A DNA stretch of 64,000 nucleotides, taken from NCBI RefSeq assembly GCF_014257025.1, contig NZ_JACMSF010000016.1:62001-126000 (forward strand), given 5' to 3'. This document shows, piece after piece, positions 8,679 to 17,390 of the stretch. The DNA comes from Streptomyces cupreus. Lineage in GTDB: Bacteria; Actinomycetota; Actinomycetes; Streptomycetales; Streptomycetaceae. Each line of letters starts with the position of its first letter. Within the stretch, counting starts at the first letter, position 1. The translations under genes and the position numbers were made by a program. The notes beneath the pieces were generated by a model that was not told the origin of the DNA, did no database searches, and worked only from the letters and a program-made list of their open reading frames with translations.

Positions 8679-9956
8679 TCACGGCGGACCGGAGCCGTTC
8701 AGCCAGAACGCCCCGTAGATCGCCGACGCCACCGCGATCAGCGCCAGCACCACGGCCGACCTGCGCGGTCGCAGCCGGGCCAGGGCCAGGGCGAGGGGCA
8801 GCAGCAGCGGGAAGGCGGGCAGCAGCAGGCGCGGTTTCGAGCCGAAGTAGCTCGACGCGCACAGGGCGAGGGCGAGGACGACACCCGCGTACACCAGCAG
8901 GGGGAGCGGTTGGCCCTGCCGGACGCAGACGACGTACAGCCACACCACGAGTCCGACGCCGACGATCAGCGCGAGCCCGGCGAGCGCGGAGGGAAACGAC
9001 GTGAACTTGTCGGCGACGAAACCGGCGAAGGCGTAGCCGCCGTCGAAGCCGTTGCGCCAGCCGGCCTGGACGTCGAGATAGCCGAGCGGGCCCCTGCTGG
9101 TGTGGTGGCCGACCCACAGGACGTAACCGGCGGCTCCCAGGGGCGCGAGCAGCATGCCCAGGGCGCGCCGGGTGACGGACGCGCCGTGCGCGCTCGGACC
9201 GCCCGTGGGGGAGGGGGCGCGTCCTGACCCGTGCGCGCGGTCGGCGCGCGCGGTGCTTCGATCCCGCACGAACGAGGCAATCCCGGCCGCCCACACCGCC
9301 GCCACGACGGCGAGCCCGACCGGGCGGGTCAGCCCGGCCAGCAGGGCCAGGGTGCCGGCGGTCACCCAGCGGCCGGTCAGTACCGCGTACAGCGACCAGG
9401 CCGCCAGTGCCGTGAACAGTGACTCGCTGTACGCCATCGACTGCACGACGCCGACCGGCAGCACCGCCCACAGCAGTACCGCGCAGACCCCCACGCGGCG
9501 GCCGTACACATGGTCGGCGACCGCGAAGATCCCCCAGGCCGCGGCGAGCGAGGCGAGCGCGGCGACCAGGAACCCGGCGTCCGCGTACGACAGCGGGGTG
9601 ATCGCCGCGAACAGCCGCTCCAGCCAGGGCAGCAGCGGGAAGAACGCCAGGTTCGAGTGCACGTCGCCATTGGGCAGCCGCACCTCGTAGCCGTACCCCA
9701 GCTCGGCGACCCTGGTGTACCAGAGCGAGTCCCAGCGGGCCGTCAGCAGGGTGTACGCGCTCTTGTCGCGCGCCGCGCTCCACAGGGCCAGCGTGAGCAG
9801 GCCGAGAGCGCGCACGGCCGCGAACCCGAGCAGGGCCGGCGCCGCACGGTGCACGCGCGTAGAAAGATCGGTCACGGGCTCGATTATCTGGGGCACGCGG
9901 AACCGGACGGCCCGCCGGGGCGTACTCGACGAGGGGAGGGAAGTGGCGTACGCCAC
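8679..9956 (-). CDS. Polytopic membrane glycosyltransferase (PIG-V/GT39-like mannosyltransferase)
   Basis: This protein of up to 425 residues has about ten membrane helices and the early acidic loop RWDSLWYTRVAELGYGYE followed by NLAFFPLLPWLERLF. That layout is typical of PIG-V-like and other GT-C enzymes that transfer mannose from a polyprenyl-phosphate donor on the outer face of the membrane. The Asp of the RWDS loop is the likely catalytic base. The first start (GTG at 9956) gives an unusual hydrophilic leader; the in-frame GTG at 9875 (VTDLSTRV) is equally plausible. It is divergent from the MFS exporter at 10137. The substrate is not readable. Confidence 0.75.
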   Translation of the reverse strand: MAYATSLPSSSTPRRAVRFRVPQIIEPVTDLSTRVHRAAPALLGFAAVRALGLLTLALWSAARDKSAYTLLTARWDSLWYTRVAELGYGYEVRLPNGDVHSNLAFFPLLPWLERLFAAITPLSYADAGFLVAALASLAAAWGIFAVADHVYGRRVGVCAVLLWAVLPVGVVQSMAYSESLFTALAAWSLYAVLTGRWVTAGTLALLAGLTRPVGLAVVAAVWAAGIASFVRDRSTARADRAHGSGRAPSPTGGPSAHGASVTRRALGMLLAPLGAAGYVLWVGHHTSRGPLGYLDVQAGWRNGFDGGYAFAGFVADKFTSFPSALAGLALIVGVGLVVWLYVVCVRQGQPLPLLVYAGVVLALALCASSYFGSKPRLLLPAFPLLLPLALALARLRPRRSAVVLALIAVASAIYGAFWLNGSGPP

Positions 9957-10136
9957 ACGTGTTCAGTCCGGAGTCTGAGAGGTCCGCCACTCGGCACCGG
10001 CGCGGACTCGCGTACGCTGACGAGTCACTCGCTTCGTTGCGCGGGCCGGGGACCACCGCTCCTCCCCGGCCGAGTCACGGGGAGTCCCCATCCCGTGAGC
10101 CCGCCGAACGCGAGGGAACATCTGGGAGGTACGTAC

Positions 10137-11735
10137 ATGTCCGGGACGACCACGGCCGCTGCGCTGCGCCGTCGGGCGGCCGGGGCCGGTGCCAACCGCT
10201 GGGTCGTCCTCGTGGTCCTCTGCGCCAGCCTGCTGCTGGTCGCCGTCGACGCCACCGTGCTGCATGTGGCGGTGCCCGCCGTCACCGAGGATCTCAGGCC
10301 GGGCGGCATAGAACTGCTCTGGATCGTCGACGTCTACCCGCTCGTCTGCGCCTCGCTGCTGATCCTCTTCGGCACGCTCGGCGACCGGGTCGGCCGCAGA
10401 CGGATCCTGCTTCTCGGATACGGCCTGTTCGGCGTCGCCTCCGCCATGGCCGCCCTCGCCGACACCGCCCAGGTGCTGATCGTGGCGCGGGCGCTGCTCG
10501 GCGTCGGCGGCGCGATGATCATGCCGGCCACCCTCTCGATCCTCCGCCAGGTCTTCCCCGACCGGCGCGAGCGCGCGCTCGCCATCGGTATCTGGAGCGC
10601 GGTCGCCGCGGTCGGCGCGGCGGTCGGACCGCTGCTCGGCGGCTTCCTGCTGGAGCACTTCTGGTGGGGCTCGGTCTTCCTCGTCAACATCCCTCTGATG
10701 CTGGTCAGCCTGCCCGTGGGCCGGCTGCTGCTGCCCGAGTCCAAGGGCGACGGCCGCGGCCCCTGGGACGTGGTCGGCGCACTGATGGCGGCGGCCGGTC
10801 TGTTCGGCGTCGTGCTGGGCGTCAAGCGGCTCGGCGGCGGTCACCTCGACGGCGCCTCCGCGCTGCCCGTGCTGGTGGGCGCGGCCCTGCTGGTCCTGTT
10901 CGTACGACGCCAGCGGCGCCGCGAGCACCCCCTGGTGGACCTGCGGATGTTCGCCCGTCCCGCGTTCAGCACCTCGGTGGGCTGCATCGTGCTGGCGATG
11001 CTCGCGCTGGTCGGCCTGGAGCTGATCGCCGCGCAGTATCTGCAACTGGTCCTCGGCCTGTCGCCATTGGAGACGGGGCTGCGGCTGCTGCCGCTGACGT
11101 TCGCGGCGATGGGGGCGGGGCTCGCCGGAGCGCGGATGCTGCGCCGGTTCGGGCCGCGGCGGATGGTGTGCTCGGGGTTCTGTCTGACGGCGTTCGCCGT
11201 GGTGCTGCTGACGGCGATGGGCGGGACGGACGATCCCGCGCTGATGCTGTCCGGGTTCGTGCTGCTGGGCTTCGGTCTGGAGACCACGCTGTTCGGGGCG
11301 TACGAGTCGATGCTGAGCGAGGCACCGCCGGAGCAGGCGGGCGGCGCGGCGGCGATCGGTGAGACGTCGTACCAGCTCGGCGCCGGTATCGGCATCGCAC
11401 TGCTGGGCACCGTGATGAACGCGGCGTACACACCCGGACTCTCCTCCGTGCCCGGCGTGCCCGCCTCGGCGTCCGCCGCCGCGGGGCACTCGCTGGGCGA
11501 GGCCTACGAGGTGGCCGGACAGCTGGGCGGCACCGCCGGGGAGACCCTGCGCGATGTGGCGCGGAACTGCTTCGTCCACGGGCTGCATGTGACGCTGCTG
11601 GTCAGCGCCGGACTGCTGCTGCTCGGCGCGGTGATGGCGCTGAGGCTGCCGCGGACGATGAGCTGCGAGGCGGCGGCCGGTCCGGTGGAGGTCCCGGCGC
11701 CGCGCGAGGTGGCGGACTCCAGGGTGACGGCCTGA
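10137..11735 (+). CDS. MFS multidrug exporter, DHA2 (EmrB/QacA) family
   Basis: This 532-residue, 14-helix proton-driven exporter has motif A as LGDRVGRRRILLLG after helix 2 and motif C as GIWSAVAAVGAAVGPLLGG in helix 5. D1-type VDATVLHVAVPAV in helix 1 is characteristic of the 14-TMS QacA/EmrB group, which expels cationic drugs, dyes or natural products. The ATG at 10137 is preceded by GGGAGGT with 8-base spacing. An ATG-less upstream extension of the frame is rejected. No regulator sits directly beside it, so the inducer and substrate are unknown. Confidence 0.9.
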   Translation: MSGTTTAAALRRRAAGAGANRWVVLVVLCASLLLVAVDATVLHVAVPAVTEDLRPGGIELLWIVDVYPLVCASLLILFGTLGDRVGRRRILLLGYGLFGVASAMAALADTAQVLIVARALLGVGGAMIMPATLSILRQVFPDRRERALAIGIWSAVAAVGAAVGPLLGGFLLEHFWWGSVFLVNIPLMLVSLPVGRLLLPESKGDGRGPWDVVGALMAAAGLFGVVLGVKRLGGGHLDGASALPVLVGAALLVLFVRRQRRREHPLVDLRMFARPAFSTSVGCIVLAMLALVGLELIAAQYLQLVLGLSPLETGLRLLPLTFAAMGAGLAGARMLRRFGPRRMVCSGFCLTAFAVVLLTAMGGTDDPALMLSGFVLLGFGLETTLFGAYESMLSEAPPEQAGGAAAIGETSYQLGAGIGIALLGTVMNAAYTPGLSSVPGVPASASAAAGHSLGEAYEVAGQLGGTAGETLRDVARNCFVHGLHVTLLVSAGLLLLGAVMALRLPRTMSCEAAAGPVEVPAPREVADSRVTA

Positions 11736-11784
11736 CCCTGGACGTGGTGGAGACTTGCGTCGTAACGTCGGCCTTCAACCCGTG

Positions 11785-11799
11785 ACTAGCACTGCTAGT
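11785..11799. promoter_or_regulatory. Palindromic candidate operator upstream of the acyl-CoA dehydrogenase gene
   Basis: ACTAGCACTGCTAGT is a perfect 7-base inverted repeat around a single central C, placed 24-38 bases upstream of the dehydrogenase ATG where a repressor would block transcription. The protein that binds it is unknown; a TetR-type fatty-acid or CoA-ester sensor is a reasonable guess. Confidence 0.5.
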
Positions 11800-11822
11800 T
11801 TTGAGCTGCCGGAGGGTCTCCC

Positions 11823-13001
11823 ATGCCGTTGCCCCCGTTCGATCCCGCCGATCCGCTCGGGATCGACGACCTCCTTCAGCCCGAGGACCTCGCGGTCCGT
11901 GACACCGTCCGCCGCTGGGCCGCCGACCGCGTCCTGCCGTATGTCGCCGAGTGGTACGAGACCGGCGAGCTGCCCGGCATCCGCGAACTCGCCCGTGAGC
12001 TCGGCTCCATCGGCGCCCTCGGGATGTCGCTGAGCGGCTACGGCTGCGCCGGCGCCTCCGCCGTCCAGTACGGGCTCGCCTGTCTGGAGCTGGAGGCCGC
12101 CGACTCCGGCATCCGGTCCCTGGTCTCCGTGCAGGGTTCCCTCGCCATGTACGCCATCCACCGCTACGGCAGCGAGGAACAGAAGCAGAACTGGCTGCCC
12201 CGGATGGCCGCCGGCGAGGTCATCGGCTGCTTCGGGCTCACCGAGCCGGACCACGGCTCCGACCCCGCCTCCATGCGGACGCACGCCAAACGCGACGGCG
12301 GCGACTGGGTGCTGACGGGCCGGAAGATGTGGATCACCAACGGGTCCGTCGCCGGGGTCGCCGTCGTCTGGGCACAGACCGAGGACGGCATCCGCGGCTT
12401 CGTCGTGCCCACCGAGAGCCCCGGCTTCTCCGCCCCCGAGATCAAGCACAAGCTGTCCCTGCGCGCCTCCGTCACCAGCGAACTCGTCCTCGACGAGGTA
12501 CGGCTGCCCGCCGACGCGGTCCTTCCCGAGGTCACCGGCCTGCGCGGACCGCTCAGTTGTCTCTCGCACGCCCGCTACGGCATCGTCTGGGGCTCCATGG
12601 GCGCGGCCCGCTCCTGCTTCGAGGCCGCCGTCGACTACGCGAAGTCGCGGGAGCAGTTCGGGCGGCCGATCGGGGGCTTCCAGCTCACCCAGGCCAAGCT
12701 CGCCGACATGGCGGTCGAACTGCACAAGGGGATTCTGCTCGCCCACCATCTGGGGCGGCGCATGGACGCCGGCCGCCTGCGTCCCGAGCAGGTCAGCTTC
12801 GGCAAGCTCAACAATGTCCGCGAGGCCATCGACATCTGCCGTACGGCTCGGACGATCCTCGGTGCCAACGGGATCTCGCTGGAGTACCCGATCATGCGGC
12901 ACTCGACGAACCTCGAATCGGTGCTGACGTACGAGGGCACCGTCGAGATGCACCAGCTCGTGCTGGGCAAGGCGCTCACCGGGCTCGACGCCTTCCGGTG
13001 A
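11823..13001 (+). CDS. Acyl-CoA dehydrogenase, glutaryl-CoA dehydrogenase-like
   Basis: This 392-residue FAD enzyme of the acyl-CoA dehydrogenase family transfers electrons from the alpha-beta bond of a CoA ester to ETF. FAD-binding signatures CFGLTEPDHGSDP and WITNGSVAGVAVVWA are present. The catalytic base is Glu371 in LTYEGTVEMHQLVLG, the position used by glutaryl-CoA dehydrogenase and short/medium-chain enzymes. RSLVSVQGSLAMYAI and the overall length also point to the glutaryl-CoA subgroup (lysine/tryptophan degradation). The ATG is preceded by GGAGG with 7-base spacing. A palindrome lies just upstream and a hairpin terminator just downstream. The exact substrate is inferred. Confidence 0.88.
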   Translation: MPLPPFDPADPLGIDDLLQPEDLAVRDTVRRWAADRVLPYVAEWYETGELPGIRELARELGSIGALGMSLSGYGCAGASAVQYGLACLELEAADSGIRSLVSVQGSLAMYAIHRYGSEEQKQNWLPRMAAGEVIGCFGLTEPDHGSDPASMRTHAKRDGGDWVLTGRKMWITNGSVAGVAVVWAQTEDGIRGFVVPTESPGFSAPEIKHKLSLRASVTSELVLDEVRLPADAVLPEVTGLRGPLSCLSHARYGIVWGSMGAARSCFEAAVDYAKSREQFGRPIGGFQLTQAKLADMAVELHKGILLAHHLGRRMDAGRLRPEQVSFGKLNNVREAIDICRTARTILGANGISLEYPIMRHSTNLESVLTYEGTVEMHQLVLGKALTGLDAFR

Positions 13002-13011
13002 ACCCCGAGGG

Positions 13012-13036
13012 GGCAGGGCCGACGATCGGCCCTGCC
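13012..13036. terminator. Bidirectional hairpin terminator
   Basis: GGCAGGGCCGA and its perfect complement are separated by 3 bases, giving an 11-base-pair stem exactly between the convergent dehydrogenase and sepF-like genes. Confidence 0.85.
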
Positions 13037-13474
13037 TCAGCTCTGGTTGAAGAAACCGTCCGTCCGGTGCGCGGCCGGCTCGCCGTTGATGATCTGCGTG
13101 TCGGCCGGGGTCAGCAGGAACACCCGGGTGGAGACGCGCTCGATCGAACCGCGCAGACCGAAGATCAGGCCGGCCGCGAAGTCGACGACGCGCTTGGCGT
13201 CGGCGGCCTCCATGGCCGTGAGGTTCATGATGACCGGGACACCGTCCCGGAACAGCTCGCCGATGGCGCGGGCGTCCCGGAAACTGTCCGGGGTGACCGT
13301 GCCGATCCGGCGGCCCTTCTCCTCGGCGACGTCGGCCGCCACCTTGACCCTCGGGTCGGTGACCCAGGCATCCCCGGACTCGGTCCCTTCGGAGTAGTCG
13401 TCGTCGTAGTAACGCTCGTCATCGTTGTCGTCAACGAGGCCCAGCCAGGCACTCGCCTTGCGCACCGATCCCAT
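13037..13474 (-). CDS. sepF: SepF-family cell division protein (paralogue)
   Basis: This 145-residue SepF homologue opens with MGSVRKASAWLGLVDDND, a membrane-targeting amphipathic start, then an acidic linker. The conserved core is VPVIMNLTAMEAADAKRVVDFAAGLIFGLRGSIERVSTRVFLLTPAD, the FtsZ-binding and polymerising beta-alpha fold (stretch given here runs from about residue 78 to 125). SepF anchors FtsZ to the membrane at division septa. Streptomyces carry several sepF genes, and this one lies outside the ftsZ/dcw cluster, so it is a secondary copy. A strong GAGGAGG precedes the ATG at 13474. Its role in sporulation septation versus vegetative cross-walls is unknown. Confidence 0.85.
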   Translation of the reverse strand: MGSVRKASAWLGLVDDNDDERYYDDDYSEGTESGDAWVTDPRVKVAADVAEEKGRRIGTVTPDSFRDARAIGELFRDGVPVIMNLTAMEAADAKRVVDFAAGLIFGLRGSIERVSTRVFLLTPADTQIINGEPAAHRTDGFFNQS

Positions 13475-13788
13475 GGACGCCTCCTCTCACAGCGGTCTTT
13501 TTTGCTTTTCGCATCCCTATGGTCATCCATGATGCGGACGGTGCGCCAAGTGGATAGGCGCCGCGCGGGGGGTTTGTGACGGTACTGGTGCACAGCGAAA
13601 ACGTCGAGAGCCCAAGTGTGCCAAGGGGCGTGCCCCACACGGCTGCTGACTGTGAGTGAAATATGATTCTTCGCGGCGTATGGGTGATCCACGGGGCGTA
13701 CGGGTGAAGCGGGAGGGAGCGGAAGGGGCCACAGAGGCGGCCGATACGATGCGGCGGCTCAATGTCGTACGAACCACGGGGGAGCGTC
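13475..13788. promoter_or_regulatory. Divergent intergenic region between the sepF-like and DUF5685 genes
   Basis: This 314-base gap must hold promoters in both directions. It includes a T-rich patch (13496-13510) and the start-proximal GGGGGAG before the GTG at 13789. I see no open frame with supporting features. Confidence 0.4.
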
Positions 13789-14958
13789 GTGTTCGGAATA
13801 GTCAGGCCCTGTCGGCATCGGCTGGGGGAGCGTCTCGCCGGTCAGTGGATGGCTCATCTGTGCGGTCTGTGCCTGGCGTTGCGCGGGGACCACGGGCAGT
13901 TCGCGCGGGTGGTGACGAACTACGACGGGCTGCTGATCTCCGTTCTGACGGAGGCTCAGGCCGTCGCGGACGAAGGGCTGCGGCGTACGGCCGGGCCATG
14001 CCCGCTGCGCGGGATGCGGACCGCGTCCGTCGCGCAGGGGGAGGGGGCGCGGCTGGCGGCGGCGGTGTCGCTGGTGCTGGCCTCCGCGAAGGTGCGGGAC
14101 CATCTCGCCGACGGGGACGGCCTGCTGGCGCGCAAGCCGGTGGCGCTCGCCGCGCGCCGGGTCGCCTCCAGTTGGGGTGCCGCGGGGGCCCGTAGTGGTT
14201 CCGCCGTGGGGTTCGACACCGGGTTGCTGGTCGACGCGGTGGAGCGGCAGGTCGGGATCGAGGCGCTGGCGGGACCGGGGACGTCGCTGCTGGTGGTGAC
14301 CGAGCCGACCGAGACGGCGACCGCGGCGGCCTTCGCACATACGGCGGTGCTGGCCGGGCGTCCGCTCAACGCCGAGCCGCTCGCCGAGGCGGGGCGGCTG
14401 TTCGGGCGGCTTGCGCATCTGCTGGACGCCGTGGAGGACAAGGAAGCTGACGCTGCGTCGGGTGCGTGGAATCCGCTGACCGCGACGGGGACGTCCCTGT
14501 CGGAGGCGCGGCGGCTGGCCGATGACGCGGTGCACGGAATACGGCTGGCGCTGCGGGAGGTGTCCTTCACCGATCCGAAGCTGGTGCATCTGTTGTTGGT
14601 GCATGAGCTGCGGCGGTCGGTGGACCGGGCGTTCGGGTCGGTGTCGTGCTCGCACATGGCGGGTCCCTACGCTCCGCCCGGGGGTCCGGGCGGCCCGCCG
14701 CTGCCTCCGGATCCGCCTCGGCGGGATCGACGGGGGTTGCTTGCGGGGTGCGCGGTATGGCTGGGATTGGCTTGTACCTGCCAGATGTGCTGCGGGGAGT
14801 TCGAGGATCCCTGGTCGCGGCAGCGGCGGGAGGGGCTGTGCACCAGTTGCGATTGCAGTGGATGCGGGGACTGCTGTAGCTGCTGCGACTGTTGCGGGAA
14901 TTGCTGCGGCGACGACGGCTGTGGTTGCGACGGCTGCGACTGCGGGTGCAGCTGCTGA
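13789..14958 (+). CDS. DUF5685 family protein with an extreme cysteine-rich tail
   Basis: This 389-residue protein starts at GTG 13789 (FGIVRPCRHRLGERL), with GGGGGAG five bases upstream. Residues 1 to about 285 form the DUF5685 region, which is helical and begins with conserved cysteines in RPCRHRL, HLCGLCLALRGDHGQ and GPCPLRG, reminiscent of a metal or cofactor site. Then come a Pro/Gly linker, a probable hydrophobic segment (RGLLAGCAVWLGLACTCQMC) and a last stretch of about 39 residues containing 18 cysteines in CC, CxC and CGC patterns. Such a tail could chelate several metal ions like a metallothionein or be heavily cross-linked. DUF5685 has no established function that I know of. It is divergent from the sepF paralogue. 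Confidence 0.8.
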   Translation: MFGIVRPCRHRLGERLAGQWMAHLCGLCLALRGDHGQFARVVTNYDGLLISVLTEAQAVADEGLRRTAGPCPLRGMRTASVAQGEGARLAAAVSLVLASAKVRDHLADGDGLLARKPVALAARRVASSWGAAGARSGSAVGFDTGLLVDAVERQVGIEALAGPGTSLLVVTEPTETATAAAFAHTAVLAGRPLNAEPLAEAGRLFGRLAHLLDAVEDKEADAASGAWNPLTATGTSLSEARRLADDAVHGIRLALREVSFTDPKLVHLLLVHELRRSVDRAFGSVSCSHMAGPYAPPGGPGGPPLPPDPPRRDRRGLLAGCAVWLGLACTCQMCCGEFEDPWSRQRREGLCTSCDCSGCGDCCSCCDCCGNCCGDDGCGCDGCDCGCSC

Positions 14959-15179
14959 GGTGGGCTGAGGGTGTTCGGTGCCCGTCAGATCTCAGGTCGT
15001 TCAAAGCTTGACGGCCGAAAGGCGCTCTTGCGCCCATCGGGTGGTCGGCCGAATACTCCCCCACAGCGCTTGTCAGGGGCACGGCGTGTTCGGAATCCGG
15101 ATGACGCCGGCTCCTGGCTGCGCCTCACGGGCCCGAAACCCCACGAGGGCCCCCGACTTCCCATGTGGAGGAACGAAAA

Positions 15180-16088
15180 GTGAGGATCAAGCGCACCACC
15201 CCCCGCAGTGGCATCACGAGACGGGCACGGCTGATCGCCGTATCGACCGGCCTCGTGGCCGCGGCGGCCATCGCGATCCCCAGCGCGACCGCGGCCGACA
15301 CCCCCACCACCTTCAGCTCCGCCGAGCTGAAGAGTGCGAGCAGTTCTGTGCTCAAGGCCGACGTGCCGGGTACTGCCTGGGCCGTCGACAGCAAGACCAA
15401 CCGTGTCGTCGTCACCGTCGACAGCACGGTCTCCAAGGCCGAGATCGCCAAGATCCGGCAGCAGGCGGGCGCCGACGCAGACGCCCTCACCATCAAGCAC
15501 ACCCCGGGCAAGTTCCAGAAGTACATCGCAGGCGGCGACGCCATCTATGCGAGTAGCTGGCGCTGCTCCCTCGGCTTCAACGTCCGCAACAGCGCGGGCG
15601 CCTACTACTTCCTGACCGCCGGTCACTGCACCGACGGCGCGGGTACGTGGTACTCCAACTCCGCACGTACGACGGTCCTCGGACCGACCTCCGGCTCCAG
15701 CTTCCCGACGAACGACTACGGTCTGGTGCGGTACACCAACACCTCGATCACCAAGTCGGGCACCGCGGGCAACACGGACATCGTCCGCGCGGCCAACCCG
15801 AGCGTGGGCACCAGCGTCATCCGTGACGGCTCCACCACCGGTATCCACACCGGCAGGGTCACCGCTCTCAACGCGACCGTCAACTACGGCGGCGGTGACA
15901 TCGTCTACGGCATGATCCAGACCAACGTCTGTGCCGAGCCCGGCGACTCCGGTGGCCCGCTCTACGGCAGCAACGGCACCGCGTACGGTCTGACCTCCGG
16001 CGGCAGTGGCAACTGCTCCTCCGGCGGCACGACCTTCTTCCAGCCCGTCGTGGAGGCCCTGAACGCCTACGGGATGAGCGTCTTCTAG
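15180..16088 (+). CDS. Secreted S1 serine protease, streptogrisin B-like
   Basis: This 302-residue prepro-protease starts at GTG 15180 with GGAGG nine bases upstream. A Tat/Sec-type signal peptide runs to about residue 39 (PSATAA), then an alpha-lytic-protease-type propeptide acting as foldase and inhibitor to residue 115, then the mature enzyme from Ile116 (IAGGDAIYASSWRCSLGFNV). The catalytic triad is His149 (LTAGHC), Asp179 (TNDYGLV) and Ser257 (GDSGGP). Cys pairs match the two disulfides of SGPA/SGPB. It degrades external protein with chymotrypsin-like preference and is expected during late growth. A terminator follows at 16118-16152. Confidence 0.92.
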   Translation: MRIKRTTPRSGITRRARLIAVSTGLVAAAAIAIPSATAADTPTTFSSAELKSASSSVLKADVPGTAWAVDSKTNRVVVTVDSTVSKAEIAKIRQQAGADADALTIKHTPGKFQKYIAGGDAIYASSWRCSLGFNVRNSAGAYYFLTAGHCTDGAGTWYSNSARTTVLGPTSGSSFPTNDYGLVRYTNTSITKSGTAGNTDIVRAANPSVGTSVIRDGSTTGIHTGRVTALNATVNYGGGDIVYGMIQTNVCAEPGDSGGPLYGSNGTAYGLTSGGSGNCSSGGTTFFQPVVEALNAYGMSVF

Positions 16089-16117
16089 AGACACCCCGCT
16101 CCACAGCCAGCAGCAAA

Positions 16118-16152
16118 CGAGCCCCCGTACGCAAGTGTCGTGCGGGGGCTCG
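16118..16152 (+). terminator. Hairpin terminator after the streptogrisin B-like gene
   Basis: CGAGCCCCCGTACG pairs with CGTGCGGGGGCTCG with one mismatch (14-base-pair stem, 7-base loop), about 30 bases after the protease stop. Confidence 0.8.
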
Positions 16153-16243
16153 CCCTTGTCCGTAGCGCGGAGTTACGGTCGAAGGAGACACCAGGTAGGC
16201 ACCTGACAACCTGATGCGTCCACTTCGGACCCTGGGGGCCGTG

Positions 16244-17113
16244 ATGGTCGAGGAGCTGGTGGCGACGGGAGCGGTGCTCGCGTCGGTCGGAGCGGTGTAC
16301 GTGATGGCCGCGGCGCGGGTCGTCAAGCAGTACGAGCGCGGGGTCGTCTTCCGGCTCGGCAAACTCCGTTCCGAGGTGCGGGGGCCGGGGTTCACCCTGG
16401 TCGTCCCCGTCGTGGACCGGCTGCACAAGGTGAACATGCAGATCGTGACGATGCCGGTGCCGGCCCAGGAGGGGATCACCCGGGACAACGTCACGGTGCG
16501 CGTCGACGCGGTCGTGTACTTCAAGGTCGTGGACGCGGCCGACGCCCTGGTGCGGGTCGAGGACTACCGGTTCGCGGTCTCGCAGATGGCGCAGACCTCG
16601 CTGCGGTCGATCATCGGCAAGAGCGATCTGGACGATCTGCTGTCCGACCGGGAGAAGCTCAATCAGGGCCTGGAGCTGATGATCGACAGTCCGGCCATCG
16701 GCTGGGGTGTGCAGATCGACCGGGTCGAGATCAAGGACGTCTCCCTGCCGGACACGATGAAGCGCTCCATGGCCCGCCAGGCGGAGGCCGACCGGGAGCG
16801 GCGGGCCCGGGTCATCAACGCCGACGCGGAACTCCAGGCGTCGAAGAAGCTCGCCGAGGCCGCGCAGCAGATGGCGGACACACCCGCCGCGCTCCAACTG
16901 AGGCTGCTCCAGACGGTGGTGGCGGTCGCGGCCGAGAAGAACTCGACGCTGGTGCTGCCGTTCCCGGTGGAGCTGCTGAGGTTCCTGGAGCGGGCGGCGC
17001 AGCCCACATATGCGGCTCCGCAGCAAGCGCGTTCTGCAGCGGGCGAGCAACTCCCGCCCGCCGAGCCGGTCTTGGATCCGGACCCCGAAGAGCCTGTTTC
17101 AGGACAGGAGTAG
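16244..17113 (+). CDS. Slipin / SPFH-domain (stomatin-like) membrane protein
   Basis: This 289-residue protein has one N-terminal membrane segment (VATGAVLASVGAVYVMAA), then an SPFH domain starting VVKQYERGVVFRLGKLRSEVRGPG, which is nearly diagnostic of slipins. A coiled-coil stretch rich in Ala, Glu and Arg follows (about residues 175-225) and the C-terminus is Pro-rich. SPFH proteins oligomerise at the inner membrane and organise lipid domains or guard proteases. The usual partner, an NfeD-type protease, is not next to it. The ATG at 16244 is preferred over one at 16214 because a GGGGG run lies eight bases ahead of it. It sits between two secreted proteases, but a functional link is speculative. 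Confidence 0.88.
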   Translation: MVEELVATGAVLASVGAVYVMAAARVVKQYERGVVFRLGKLRSEVRGPGFTLVVPVVDRLHKVNMQIVTMPVPAQEGITRDNVTVRVDAVVYFKVVDAADALVRVEDYRFAVSQMAQTSLRSIIGKSDLDDLLSDREKLNQGLELMIDSPAIGWGVQIDRVEIKDVSLPDTMKRSMARQAEADRERRARVINADAELQASKKLAEAAQQMADTPAALQLRLLQTVVAVAAEKNSTLVLPFPVELLRFLERAAQPTYAAPQQARSAAGEQLPPAEPVLDPDPEEPVSGQE

Positions 17114-17390
17114 ACCTTACGCGCCGCATACGAGTTACTCACGCGTAGCGTTTGCACTGCGAACACACCTGGGGTGACTGTGCATGGTCAAGCCCAGGAG
17201 AACGAGTCGTGGCGGCCGTGTGTACGTCCTGAAGTCGACCTTGTGTGCCCCCTGTGAGGATCGGAATAGTAGGCGCCGATCAACCGGCACGGACGCGGCT
17301 TTTTGCTGTGCGCCGCCTCCGTGTCCGTACGCCTTCCGGTCCGCGAGGTCCCCACAACCTCCGGGCCGACCCCCCACAGGAGGACGTGAG

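Noticed and set aside
9963..11588. Minus-strand open frame opposite the MFS exporter
   Set aside because: Gln/His/Arg-rich shadow without motifs; the plus strand shows MFS motifs A and C.
14840..14958. Cysteine-rich segment as a separate ribosomal peptide precursor
   Set aside because: It is in frame with, and continuous with, the DUF5685 coding sequence and lacks its own start or modifying enzymes nearby.
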